From Phycisphaerales bacterium (lineage in GTDB: Bacteria > Planctomycetota > Phycisphaerae > Phycisphaerales > UBA1924): 43,196 nucleotides of DNA. The position numbers and the translations under genes were made by a program. A model generated the notes under the pieces. That model was not told the origin of the DNA. It searched no databases and worked only from the letters and a program-made list of their open reading frames with translations. Numbering within the stretch: position 1 is the first letter of the stretch; each line of letters starts with the position of its first letter. Positions 26,213 to 34,317 of the stretch are shown here, one piece after another. The stretch lies in the NCBI GenBank assembly GCA_947476675.1, contig CANJRL010000008.1, forward strand, positions 1-43,196. Direction: 5' to 3'.

Positions 26213-28138
26213 ATGCCCCATCCTCCGAAGCCCTCCGCCCAGCACAGCACGGAGGATGTCGGAGCCGCGCCGCAGACCGCGGGAAGCGCCGCCAACGCCG
26301 CCGCTCAGGAAGCCTTGGCCGCCGCGGGGAAGTCCACCGCATCGACCGAGTTCTACAGCCCCGTCCCCGAGGGCTACCGCAAGGGCCGCCACAAGTACGT
26401 CGTCGTCGTCGGCACCGTGATGTCGGGCCTGGGCAAGGGCATCTTCGCCTCGTCGGTCGCCAAACTCCTCAAGGACAAGGGCCTCTGCGTCGCCCCCATC
26501 AAGATGGAGGGCTATCTCAACGTCGACTCCGGCACCCTCAACCCCTACCGGCACGGCGAGGTCTTCGTCCTCGATGACGGCACCGAGTGCGACATGGACC
26601 TCGGCACCTACGAGCGCATGCTCGACCAGAACCTCAGCCGCCGCAACTTCGTCACCGCCGGCCAGGTCTACGCCGAGATCCTCGAGCGCGAGCGCCGGGG
26701 CGGGTACCTCGGTCGCGACGTCCAGATGATCCCCCACGTCACCGGCGAGGTGAAGCGCAAACTCCGCGAACTCGCCATGACCGGCGACGGCAGCCGCCCC
26801 GCCGACGTCGTGTTCGTCGAGGTCGGCGGGACCGTCGGCGACTACGAGAACGGCTTCTACATCGAGGCCCTCCGCGAACTCGCCTTCGAAGAAGGCGAGG
26901 GCTCCACCTGCTTCGTCGCGCTCACCTACGTCATCGAGCCCCCGGCCCTCGGGGAGCAGAAGTCCAAGGCGGCGCAGCTCGGCATCCAGCGCCTCATGGA
27001 GGCCGGCATCCAGCCGCACATCATCGCCTGCCGCGCCACCAACCCCTGCTCGCACACGGTGATGCAGAAGATCGCCATGTTCTCCAACGTGCCCCTGCGC
27101 CGCGTGGTGAGCATGCACGACAGGCCCTCGATCTACACCATCCCCGACGCCATGCGCCGCTCGGGGCTGGACCGCGAGATCCTCTCGCTGCTCGGCCTGC
27201 ACGACCGCGTCGACCCGGCCCAGGAGGACGTCGCCCGCGACGAGTGGCTCTCCTTCTCCCGCGCCCTCACCGCGCCCAAGACACGGCGAGTCCGCGTCGG
27301 CCTCACCGGCAAGTACGCCTCGCTCCGCGACGCCTACGCCTCGATCGACAAGGCCGCCGAGCACTGCGCCGCCGCCCTCGATTGCGAGGTCTCCCTCGAG
27401 TGGATCGAGTCCGACGACATCACCGACGCCAACGTCGCCGAGCGCCTCCGCGAGGTCGACGCGGTCATCGTCCCCGGCGGCTTCGGGGCCCGGGGCGTCG
27501 AGGGCAAGATCGCCTGCGCCCGCCACTGCCGCGAGACCGGCCTGCCCTACCTCGGCATCTGCCTCGGCTTCCAGATCGCCACCATCGAGTTCGCCCGCAA
27601 CGTCCTCGGCCTCCCCGGCGCCAACTCCACCGAGTTCGACCCCCGCTGCGCCGACCCGGTCATCTCCGAACTGCCCGAGCAGAAGAAGATCGAGCACCTC
27701 GGCGGCACCATGCGCCTGGGCGGGCAGGATGTCCACCTCTCCGGCGGGTCCCTTGCCTCCTGGCTCTACGGCGGGCGCGCCTCCGTTCGCGAGCGCTTCC
27801 GCCACCGCTACGAGGTCGAGCCCCGCTATGTCGATCAGTTGCAGCAGGCCGGGCTCTTCTTCTCCGGGCGGCACCCCGTGCACCCCATCATGCAGGTGCT
27901 CGAACTCGCCGCCCCGCCAACGGCCGCCGCCACCGGCGCACCCCGCGTGCACCACCCGTACTTCGTCGCCGCTCAGTTCCACCCGGAACTCACCAGCCGA
28001 CCGCTGCACCCCCAGCCGATGTTCATGGGCCTGATCGCTGCGGCGATCCGGGCCCGCTATCCCGACGCCGACGTCGGACGATGGGCCCGACCCGCGCCCA
28101 CCGCCGAACTCAAGGCCGCCGCCGTCCGGGCACGCTGA
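26213..28138 (+). CDS. pyrG: CTP synthase, divergent form
   Basis: Makes CTP from UTP, ATP and glutamine. At 641 residues it is about 100 longer than usual. Residues 1-60 are an Ala/Pro-rich extension without match to the family. The synthetase domain holds GTVMSGLGKG (67-76, usually GGVVSSLGKG), IKMEGYLNVDSGTLNP (usually KLDPYINVDPGTMSP) and EQKSKAAQ (usually VKTKPTQ). The glutaminase domain is normal: PGGFGARGVEGK, GICLGFQ with nucleophile Cys450, LGGTMRLG, RHRYEV and QFHPELTS. Gln-dependent amination is therefore expected, with changed ATP/UTP contacts. No Met lies between 1 and 70, supporting the long form. Confidence 0.9.
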   Translation: MPHPPKPSAQHSTEDVGAAPQTAGSAANAAAQEALAAAGKSTASTEFYSPVPEGYRKGRHKYVVVVGTVMSGLGKGIFASSVAKLLKDKGLCVAPIKMEGYLNVDSGTLNPYRHGEVFVLDDGTECDMDLGTYERMLDQNLSRRNFVTAGQVYAEILERERRGGYLGRDVQMIPHVTGEVKRKLRELAMTGDGSRPADVVFVEVGGTVGDYENGFYIEALRELAFEEGEGSTCFVALTYVIEPPALGEQKSKAAQLGIQRLMEAGIQPHIIACRATNPCSHTVMQKIAMFSNVPLRRVVSMHDRPSIYTIPDAMRRSGLDREILSLLGLHDRVDPAQEDVARDEWLSFSRALTAPKTRRVRVGLTGKYASLRDAYASIDKAAEHCAAALDCEVSLEWIESDDITDANVAERLREVDAVIVPGGFGARGVEGKIACARHCRETGLPYLGICLGFQIATIEFARNVLGLPGANSTEFDPRCADPVISELPEQKKIEHLGGTMRLGGQDVHLSGGSLASWLYGGRASVRERFRHRYEVEPRYVDQLQQAGLFFSGRHPVHPIMQVLELAAPPTAAATGAPRVHHPYFVAAQFHPELTSRPLHPQPMFMGLIAAAIRARYPDADVGRWARPAPTAELKAAAVRAR

Positions 28139-28418
28139 GCGCGAGGCCCGGCGCCGACCCAGAACGACCCGCGTCCAGGCCCGTGTTGCAGCCTCGACGC
28201 AAGGATTCTTCTCGGAGCGCACCGCCGCCTGCGCCGACAGCGCCGGCTGCGCCGCCGCGGAGCCCTCGGAATCGAGTCCACAGGCCGCGCCGCGTTGGCG
28301 ATGTTTCCCCGACGAGGCATGCTGTCGTCGGCAACCGCATCTCATCAAAATCGATGCGCGACGACGCAACCCCGCGGCGGACGCGTGCGAAGAGTCATCA
28401 GGCACAGGGGAGATATCC

Positions 28419-28556
28419 ATGAACGCTCGTGAAAAGCCCCTCGGCCCGTCAGGGTCAAGGGCCGTCCCGCACGGGACGAGGAAGAACCTCACACCACCAG
28501 GCAACACGCTCGACGCGGCGGCGAAGGTCTGCGCGCGAACGGCCACGCGCAACTGA
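28419..28556 (+). CDS. possible 45-residue basic protein
   Basis: ATG 28419 has GGGGAG about 8 nt upstream, the best Shine-Dalgarno in the whole 0.7 kb gap, and opens a 45-codon frame ending at TGA 28554-28556. The product (start MNAREKPLGPSGSRAVPHG, end VCARTATRN) is basic and rich in Pro, Gly, Ala and Thr, with no membrane helix. No family is recognised. It may be a real small protein or a chance frame. Confidence 0.3.
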   Translation: MNAREKPLGPSGSRAVPHGTRKNLTPPGNTLDAAAKVCARTATRN

Positions 28557-28815
28557 CCACGCCGCCGCGCGGGCGGAACGATCTCCGCCCGCAGAGAGCG
28601 CACAGGGCCACCCACGCAGCCGCGATGGAGAGGTGCGCCGGGGCACAGGCGAGCGCCCCGGCGCGCCCCGTCGCGGTCCTCCGCGCACCCGGCGGCCGAC
28701 AACCGAAGCATGCGGCCCAGCGGGGCGCGCGAGGCCACCGGAGAGAGAGTGTTCGGCCGACCGCCCCCGCTGGGTCCGCGCGCGCCGCGCCCCGGAAAAC
28801 CCGCCGCCCGCCCGC

Positions 28816-28821
28816 TACCAT
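28816..28821 (+). promoter_or_regulatory. putative -10 element of the tRNA gene
   Basis: TACCAT ending 12 bp before the first base of the tRNA, the right distance for a short 5' leader. No clear -35 at 16-18 bp upstream. Confidence 0.4.
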
Positions 28822-28833
28822 GTCGACCATCCT

Positions 28834-28908
28834 GGCGATGTAGCTCAGCCTGGTTAGAGCGAGGCATTCATAACGCCTAGGTCGTCGGTTCGAGTCCGAC
28901 CATCGCCA
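28834..28908 (+). tRNA. tRNA with CAU anticodon (elongator Met, or Ile2)
   Basis: Full cloverleaf: acceptor GGCGATG/CATCGCC perfectly paired, D-stem GCTC/GAGC, anticodon loop TTCATAA (anticodon CAT at 28869-28871), T-stem GTCGG/CCGAC with TTCGAGT loop, discriminator A. CCA is not encoded. The paired 1-72 position argues against initiator tRNA. Elongator Met and lysidine-modified Ile2 cannot be told apart safely. The anticodon stem closes with an A-C mismatch (positions 31 and 39). A coding gene starts 9 nt beyond the 3' end. Confidence 0.93.
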
Positions 28909-28917
28909 CTTCGCCGC

Positions 28918-29748
28918 ATGCCCAGACGCGCCCTCCCTCGCCACGCGTTCACGCTCATCGAGGCGGCGGTCGCCCTCGGCGTCATCGCCATCCTCTTCGC
29001 CGCCCTGCTCCCCGCGCTCGCCGGCGCCCGCGAGGCCGCCCGCACCGCCCATTGCGCCGCCAACCTCCACGCCTTCGCCCCGGCCCTCGCACTCTTCGCC
29101 TCCGACAACGACGGTCGCCTCCCCCAGCACTACACCGACTTCGGCGGCGGCTCGGCCTACCACGTCGGCGTCGCGTTTGGAGGCCGCGCAGGATCCCTGA
29201 ACCTCCTGGGCCTCGACACCCTCGGCCCCGACCAGCGCCCCCTCAACCCCTACCTCTCTTCTGCCGACCCCGAGCACCCGGCCGAGATCTTCCGCGACCC
29301 CGCCGATCGAGGCGGCGCCGACCCCTTCCTCGCCGCCCCGGAGCCCTCGCCCGACACGCTCCTCGTGCAGGTCGGGAACTCCTACACCCTCAACGGCGCC
29401 GGCATCGACGACAACCCCTGCCCCTTTGTCGACATGTACCCAACCCTCGCCCTCGGCCCGGGCAAGCGCCCGCCGCGCATCGCCAGCCCGGCCCGAACCT
29501 GGGTCGTCGGCGACCTTCCCATCGTGAACTTTGATGACGCCGGCGACCGCGGCTACCGCTGGCACGCGGCGCGCCGCGGGCAGACCCGCGCCAACCTGCT
29601 GTTCGCCGACGGCCACGCCGGCGCGCTCCTCACCGTGCCCGACCCCCGCTCGGCCCCCGGAGGGCTCCGCGCCGCCAACAGCACCCCTGACTTCACCTAC
29701 CTCGCGGACGAAGCCCAGGCCCCTCCCGACCTCCAGCCGCCCCGCTGA
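28918..29748 (+). CDS. pseudopilin-like protein with prepilin N-terminal motif
   Basis: A 276-residue protein whose N-terminus PRRALPRHAFTLIEAAVALG is a type IV prepilin/type II secretion signal: basic leader, cleavage expected between Ala10 and Phe11 (Ala replaces the usual Gly), Glu at +5, then a hydrophobic helix to about residue 35. The C-terminal part has HAARRGQTRANLLFADGHAG, the H-X-DG motif of the large planctomycete pseudopilin-like family. Residues 75-200 are variable. It begins 9 nt after the tRNA with no Shine-Dalgarno. It probably sits in the inner membrane or a pseudopilus. Confidence 0.85.
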   Translation: MPRRALPRHAFTLIEAAVALGVIAILFAALLPALAGAREAARTAHCAANLHAFAPALALFASDNDGRLPQHYTDFGGGSAYHVGVAFGGRAGSLNLLGLDTLGPDQRPLNPYLSSADPEHPAEIFRDPADRGGADPFLAAPEPSPDTLLVQVGNSYTLNGAGIDDNPCPFVDMYPTLALGPGKRPPRIASPARTWVVGDLPIVNFDDAGDRGYRWHAARRGQTRANLLFADGHAGALLTVPDPRSAPGGLRAANSTPDFTYLADEAQAPPDLQPPR

Positions 29749-29752
29749 TCGA

Positions 29753-30940
29753 TCAGCCCCGGTGCAGGCTCTCGCGCTCGATCATGTGCTCGAGCGTGTG
29801 CACCACGAACTCCTGCTCCTCCTCGGCGAGCCGGTTATGGAAAGGCAGCGCCACCGTGCGCTGGCTCACCCGCTCCGCGACCGGGAACATGCCCTCGCGG
29901 AAGCCGAACCGCTCCCGGTAGAACGGCTGCAGGTGGATGCACGGGAAGTAGTTGCTGGCCCCGATCTCGTGCCGCCGCAGACCCTCGATCACCCGGTCGC
30001 GCTCATCGCCGCTGTAGCGCTCGCTCAGCCGAACCACGAACACGAACCAGGACATGCTCGCGTCCTCGTCGATCGTCGGCAGGATGACGTCGTGGTGGCC
30101 CCCCAAGAGGCGGATGTACCGCGCCGCCACGCGCTGCCGCGCCGCGATGATCTCGTCCAGCCGTTCCATCTGCGCCACCCCCAGCGCCGCGTTCATCTCC
30201 GGCAATCGGAAGTTGTACCCCAGACGCTCGTGCGACAGCCACGCCCCGGTCGACGCCGTCGGGTTGATCGCACGGCCCTGGTTGCGGAGGCTGCGGCACA
30301 CCGCCGCCAGACGGTCGTCGTCGGTGACGATCATCCCCCCCTCGCCCGTCGTGATCTGCTTGTTCGGATAGAACCCGAAGACCCCCACGCGCCCGAACCC
30401 GCCCACCGGCGTCGCGCCCCACCCGCCCCCGAGACCCTCGCAGCAATCCTCGATCAGCGGCACCTCGTGCCGCGCCGCGATCCGCCGGTACGCCTCCATG
30501 TGCGCGGGGTTCCCGAACGTCTCCACCGCCAGGATTGCCTTCGTTCGCGGCGTGATCGCCCCCTCCACCAGCGCCGGGTCCATGTTCAGCGATCGCGGCT
30601 CGATGTCGACGAACACCGGCGTCGCGCCCACATACAGGATGCAGTTCGACGAGGCGATGAACGAGAACGGCGTTGTCACCACCTCGTCGCCCGGGCCTAT
30701 CCCCAGCGCCGTCATCACCATGTGAAGCCCCGCCGTCCCCGAGCAGCACGCCACCCCGTGCCGCCTGCCTGCCCGCCTCGCCACCATCCGCTCGAAGTGC
30801 TCCACCACCGGCCCGATCGAGAGCCGGCCCGAGCGCAGCACCCGCAGCACGTGCTCGATCTCCAGGTCCGTGATGTCGGGCATGCTCAGCGGGATTTCCA
30901 CGTGCGTCGGCCTCGAGGGCAGGGGGGTCAGGTGTTCCAT
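29753..30940 (-). CDS. DegT/DnrJ/EryC1-family PLP aminotransferase
   Basis: A 395-residue sugar aminotransferase-type enzyme, adding an amino group to a nucleotide-linked keto sugar in surface polysaccharide or antibiotic-like pathways. The Schiff-base lysine is K194 in FGFYPNKQITTGEGG, the PLP-contacting Asp is D165 in LIEDCCEGLG, and CCSGTAGLHMVM (65-76) binds the phosphate. RLGYNFRLPEMNAALG and IHLQPFYRE are family blocks. ATG 30940 has GGAG 9 nt upstream. No other sugar-nucleotide genes adjoin it, so the product is unknown. Confidence 0.92.
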   Translation of the reverse strand: MEHLTPLPSRPTHVEIPLSMPDITDLEIEHVLRVLRSGRLSIGPVVEHFERMVARRAGRRHGVACCSGTAGLHMVMTALGIGPGDEVVTTPFSFIASSNCILYVGATPVFVDIEPRSLNMDPALVEGAITPRTKAILAVETFGNPAHMEAYRRIAARHEVPLIEDCCEGLGGGWGATPVGGFGRVGVFGFYPNKQITTGEGGMIVTDDDRLAAVCRSLRNQGRAINPTASTGAWLSHERLGYNFRLPEMNAALGVAQMERLDEIIAARQRVAARYIRLLGGHHDVILPTIDEDASMSWFVFVVRLSERYSGDERDRVIEGLRRHEIGASNYFPCIHLQPFYRERFGFREGMFPVAERVSQRTVALPFHNRLAEEEQEFVVHTLEHMIERESLHRG

Positions 30941-31048
30941 GTCCGGGCTCCGGCGGGGCGCCCCGGGCGTGGCATACGCCGGTCCGCGCTCCCCACCGTT
31001 ATCGGCATGATCGCTCCGGAAGGTCAGCCGCGCGCCTCGCCCGCTCGG

Positions 31049-32554
31049 TCAGTCCGACGCCGGCGACAGCACGACGGCGATCGCCGCCCGATCCTGCCCG
31101 GCATGCCGGAGCAACAGCCAGGTCGCCTGCATCCGCCGAGCGAGCGAAAGCCCGCCCCAGCCGGTCGAGGCCAGCCGCAGATCCTCGGTCTCCGTCGGGG
31201 ACAGACGCCGATCTGCCCGGGCCTGCACGATCGCGAGCAGCGCCCGGCTCTCGCTGCCTTCGACCTGACGCCCCGCCAACGCCTCCGAGGCCAGTGTGGT
31301 CTTCGCCCGCAGCGCCCCGAGCAGCAGCGTGAGCCGAACGCGTTCGTCAGACACGCCCGTCGACCCGAGCATGTCCGCCAGGGTTTGCGTGTTCTCGTCC
31401 GCCAGCAGCGCCGCGGCCCGGACCGCCTCGTCCGCAATCGGCGTCGAGGGCGAAACCCGCCCCGCCACCAGCGACACCGCCGCGGCGCGGACCTCCGCCG
31501 CTTCCTCCTTGGGCAGCCGCGAGGAGGCGCCCAGAGCCCAAGCGATGCTCGGCGCATGACGCGAGGCGATCAGTTCAATCAAGGGCAGGCCGACCGCCGG
31601 ATTCTCCTGGCGCGACCACGCGGCGGCCTTCGCCAGCGCCACCAACAGCGGCTGACCCTGCACCTTCGACATGGCCCCGACGATCGAGGCCGACGCCTTG
31701 GGCCCCGCCTCCACCGCCCCCAGCGCCAGCCGGAGCCGCCCGGCCAGTTCCCCGGTCTTCGCCCACTCCGCCAGCCACGCCTCTGCGCCATCGGCCGGAG
31801 CGATCTCGAGCAGCGCCGCGATCGCGTCGGCGCGGATGCCGGGGCTCTCGCACCGCGCCGCGATGTCCACCAGGAACTTCTTCGCGGCGGCCGCACGCAA
31901 CATCTTCACGTCGCGAACGGTCAATCGCAGGCGTTCCAGCCCGTCGGGAGTCGCATCCGCGAGCAGGGCCTCCAGGACGGGAGCAGCAGCGGGATGCTCC
32001 CCCGCCTGCAGCGCCAGCGCCGCGGCCGTCGCCCGGACACCCTCGTTGCCGTCCTCGAGCAGCCGCGCCACTCGCTCGGCGGCCCCCGCGGCCGGCCCGC
32101 CCGACGACGCCACCGCCAGCAGGTACACCTCGACGATCGACGGCAGATCGGGCCGCGCCAGCAACGCCCGGGCGCGTTCCGCAGGCAAAAGACCCTGCTC
32201 GAACGCGATCGCCAGCAACTTCAGCTGATCGCCGGGATCCTTGAGTTGGCCGACCAGCAGCGGCTCCAGCGCCGGGGGCGATTCGAGCTCCGCCAACCCC
32301 AGCATGCCCTGGATCCGCCGCTCGATCCCCTCGCCGGCCGCGAGCTGCGCGAACACCGGCTTGAGTTTGGGGTCGCGCAACTGCCGCAGCGCCGCCACGG
32401 TCTGCTCGAACTCCCGTGATGTCGACGTGATCGAGCGGCGCAGCACCAGCGCCAGGTCGCGATCGCCGCTCACCGGCTCCGCGCCGGCCGCCGCGGAACA
32501 CGCCGCCAACGCGGCCAAGAAAGCGCCGATCCGAGCACGGGCACGCGGGGTCAT
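31049..32554 (-). CDS. exported HEAT-repeat-like protein
   Basis: A 501-residue protein with an N-terminal signal peptide (RARARIGAFLAALAACSAAAGA, read from residue 4). This is followed by many two-helix repeats such as RDPKLKPVFAQLAAGEGIER, GAAERVARLLEDGNEGVRAT, SPGIRADAIAALLEIAPADG and AIADEAVRAAALL-type units, typical of HEAT or armadillo folds. No catalytic motif. The start is ATG 32554 because TACACT lies 7 nt upstream; a GTG at 32572 would overlap that promoter. Likely a periplasmic scaffold. Downstream of the dnaA terminator hairpins, so transcribed separately. Confidence 0.75.
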   Translation of the reverse strand: MTPRARARIGAFLAALAACSAAAGAEPVSGDRDLALVLRRSITSTSREFEQTVAALRQLRDPKLKPVFAQLAAGEGIERRIQGMLGLAELESPPALEPLLVGQLKDPGDQLKLLAIAFEQGLLPAERARALLARPDLPSIVEVYLLAVASSGGPAAGAAERVARLLEDGNEGVRATAAALALQAGEHPAAAPVLEALLADATPDGLERLRLTVRDVKMLRAAAAKKFLVDIAARCESPGIRADAIAALLEIAPADGAEAWLAEWAKTGELAGRLRLALGAVEAGPKASASIVGAMSKVQGQPLLVALAKAAAWSRQENPAVGLPLIELIASRHAPSIAWALGASSRLPKEEAAEVRAAAVSLVAGRVSPSTPIADEAVRAAALLADENTQTLADMLGSTGVSDERVRLTLLLGALRAKTTLASEALAGRQVEGSESRALLAIVQARADRRLSPTETEDLRLASTGWGGLSLARRMQATWLLLRHAGQDRAAIAVVLSPASD

Positions 32555-32561
32555 GCGGCCC

Positions 32562-32567
32562 AGTGTA
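32562..32567 (-). promoter_or_regulatory. putative -10 element of the HEAT-repeat gene (leaderless)
   Basis: TACACT on the minus strand, then seven bases (GGGCCGC) and ATG 32554. No Shine-Dalgarno. Confidence 0.5.
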
Positions 32568-32602
32568 GCCACGGCGGCTCAGGGGACCGGGCTCACGCCG
32601 AA

Positions 32603-32643
32603 CAAAACGCGAGCGACCGGCGACAGTCCCTGCCGCCGGTCGC
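32603..32643 (-). terminator. hairpin with U-rich tail after dnaA
   Basis: GCGACCGGCG/CGCCGGTCGC, a perfect 10 bp stem with an 11 nt loop (32613-32643). On the minus strand it is followed by TCGCGTTTTGTT. This is the most convincing intrinsic terminator in the window and ends dnaA transcription before the HEAT-repeat gene. Confidence 0.65.
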
Positions 32644-32661
32644 TCCGGGAGAGAGGCTCAG

Positions 32662-32700
32662 CGCCGGCCGCGCGCGCAATCCGGGCCCGCGCGGCCGGCG
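32662..32700 (-). terminator. long GC hairpin directly after the dnaA stop
   Basis: CGCCGGCCGCGCG/CGCGCGGCCGGCG, a perfect 13 bp stem around a 13 nt loop, starting 19 bp past the dnaA stop. There is no U-tract. It probably stabilises the mRNA end or works together with the hairpin that follows. Confidence 0.5.
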
Positions 32701-32718
32701 TCGGAGGAAAGGAGGCCT

Positions 32719-34317
32719 CTACCCCGTGGTCACGCTCGCCCTCGCGATGTCCTCGCGCAACAGTTCGTACAGGGCGCGCACCGTTGCCGCCGGCGCCGCG
32801 CCGCCCCAGCCGTCCGGCTCGACGCGCTCATCCCGCTCGATCTGCCTGGTCATACGCCCCACCGCCGTGACCACCGTGGAGTGGTTGGGACGGTTCAATT
32901 CTCGGGCGATCTCCGGGAAACTCTGCGTGGTCAACTCCCGGGCCAGGAACGCCGCCATCGTCCGCGCCAGCACCACGCGCCTGTGCCGGCTCCTCCCCAG
33001 GAGGTCGTTCAGATCCACGCGCAGGGTCTCCGCGCACCGCTCCGCGATCAGCCGCACGGGCACCGGCTTCTTGGGCGCAGCCTCACCGGCCCGCATCGCC
33101 TGATCGACCGAGATCAGCCCGACGGTCTCCTCGCCGCCGCCGAGCAGCCGGTGCACCGCCTCGAGCCGGGTGACCGCGCCCTCGAGATCCCGCACGGTCC
33201 CGGCGCACCGGTCCGCGACGGCCTGCGCCGCCGCCGCTTCGATCGACATACCACGCCGCGAGCACAGCCGGCGCACGATCTCCGCCCGCGTGGCGCGGTC
33301 GGGCCGCTCCAGCTGCACCACCATCCCCGCCACGAACCGCGACGCCAGCCGATCCGAGAACCGCGCCGCCTGCCTCGGGTGCGCGTCCGACGCCAGCACC
33401 ACCCGCGCGCCGCTCGCCGCGATAGCGTCGAGCGTGTGCAGCAGCTCCGACTGCGTCGCCGTCTTGTTCGCCAGGAAATGCACGTCATCGACGCACAGCA
33501 AGTCGACATCCCGGAACGATCGGCGGAACGCGTCCACCCGCCCCCCCTGCAGCGAGGACACGAACGCGTTCGTGAATTCCTCGCCGGTCGTGTACCGAGC
33601 CTGGGACCCGGGCCGAACCTCCCGGAGCCGCTCCATGACGCCCTGCAAAAGGTGGGTCTTGCCCACGCCGCACTCTCCGTGGATGAACAGCGGGCCGAAG
33701 GGCGCTGATCCTTCGGCCTCCGCCATCCGCACCGCCGCGGTGAACGCCAGGCGGTTGCTCGCCCCCACCACGAAATCATCCAGCCGTCGCCACGCCGACT
33801 GGCGACGTCCGCGGGCGCGGTCTCGCGACGCGGACGGACCTTCCCGCGCCGCGAGACGCGCCCACGACGGGACCGGCGCCGCCGGAGGAGGCGGCGGCAT
33901 CGGCCTCTCGCTCGACACGGCGGGACCCTGCGCCGGGCCGGCCGCGTCCGTGCGCGCCGCCGAGAGCCATTCCTGGCTCTTCCCGGTGGCCGAGCCGACC
34001 GCCGCCGTCGCCCGGGCGTTCACTCCCGCGGCCGCAGCAGCGCCGTCGTCCACCATCCCCGCGTCCACGCGGAAGACCACCGCGGCGTCCTTGTCGCCGG
34101 TTTCTTCGCGCACGGCCCGGCGCAAGTCCTCGCCAAAGCGGCGCTCCAGCAGGTCCGCGATGAACCCGCTCGGCGCCGCCACTTCCAAACGGCCACCTTC
34201 GAGCCGCAGGCGAGCGCCCGCCTCGAAGTACCTCCGGCAACGCTCCTCACCCATGATCGTGGCCAATCGCCCCACGACCGAGGTTCGGACGGCTCCATCC
34301 AGCGTCGCGTGTGCCAA
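32719..34317 (-). CDS. dnaA: chromosomal replication initiator DnaA
   Basis: AAA+ ATPase that opens the replication origin. The 532-residue protein has domain I (about 1-85), a Pro/Ala-rich linker (86-175) and the AAA+ core. The core has Walker A GECGVGKT (214-221), Walker B LLCVDDVHF (273-281) and sensor RTRAEIVRR-like blocks. Domain IV ends with FPEIARELNRPNHSTVVTAV. The usual GG(R/K)DH(T/S)TV signature reads RPN478-H479-S480-TV, so the base-reading Asp is Asn. The start is TTG 34317 with a purine-rich AAGGGA upstream; ATG at residue 22 would cut domain I. No dnaN, recF or gyrB follows. Confidence 0.92.
   Translation of the reverse strand: MAHATLDGAVRTSVVGRLATIMGEERCRRYFEAGARLRLEGGRLEVAAPSGFIADLLERRFGEDLRRAVREETGDKDAAVVFRVDAGMVDDGAAAAAGVNARATAAVGSATGKSQEWLSAARTDAAGPAQGPAVSSERPMPPPPPAAPVPSWARLAAREGPSASRDRARGRRQSAWRRLDDFVVGASNRLAFTAAVRMAEAEGSAPFGPLFIHGECGVGKTHLLQGVMERLREVRPGSQARYTTGEEFTNAFVSSLQGGRVDAFRRSFRDVDLLCVDDVHFLANKTATQSELLHTLDAIAASGARVVLASDAHPRQAARFSDRLASRFVAGMVVQLERPDRATRAEIVRRLCSRRGMSIEAAAAQAVADRCAGTVRDLEGAVTRLEAVHRLLGGGEETVGLISVDQAMRAGEAAPKKPVPVRLIAERCAETLRVDLNDLLGRSRHRRVVLARTMAAFLARELTTQSFPEIARELNRPNHSTVVTAVGRMTRQIERDERVEPDGWGGAAPAATVRALYELLREDIARASVTTG

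Larger units (their letters stand above)
28139..28833. other. 695 bp intergenic region between pyrG and tRNA
   Basis: Open frames on both strands here are long only because stops are rare at high GC, and none has a recognisable product apart from the short frame at 28419 with a good ribosome site. A less GC-rich stretch around 28335-28425 (CTCATCAAAATCGATG, CAGGGGAGATATCC) could hold a promoter. No terminator with a U-tract is seen after pyrG. Confidence 0.5.

Noticed and set aside
23614-26295. The very long minus-strand frame reading upstream of def (over 1000 codons in total).
   Set aside because: Only the last 186 codons match a protein (Def). The rest is antisense to the TPR and kdsB genes and has the Gly/Val/Leu/Asp pattern of a reversed GC-rich gene.
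28489-29616. Minus-strand frame of 375 codons across the tRNA.
   Set aside because: It crosses the tRNA and is antisense to the pseudopilin gene; its sequence is low-complexity Gly/Val/Ala/Glu.
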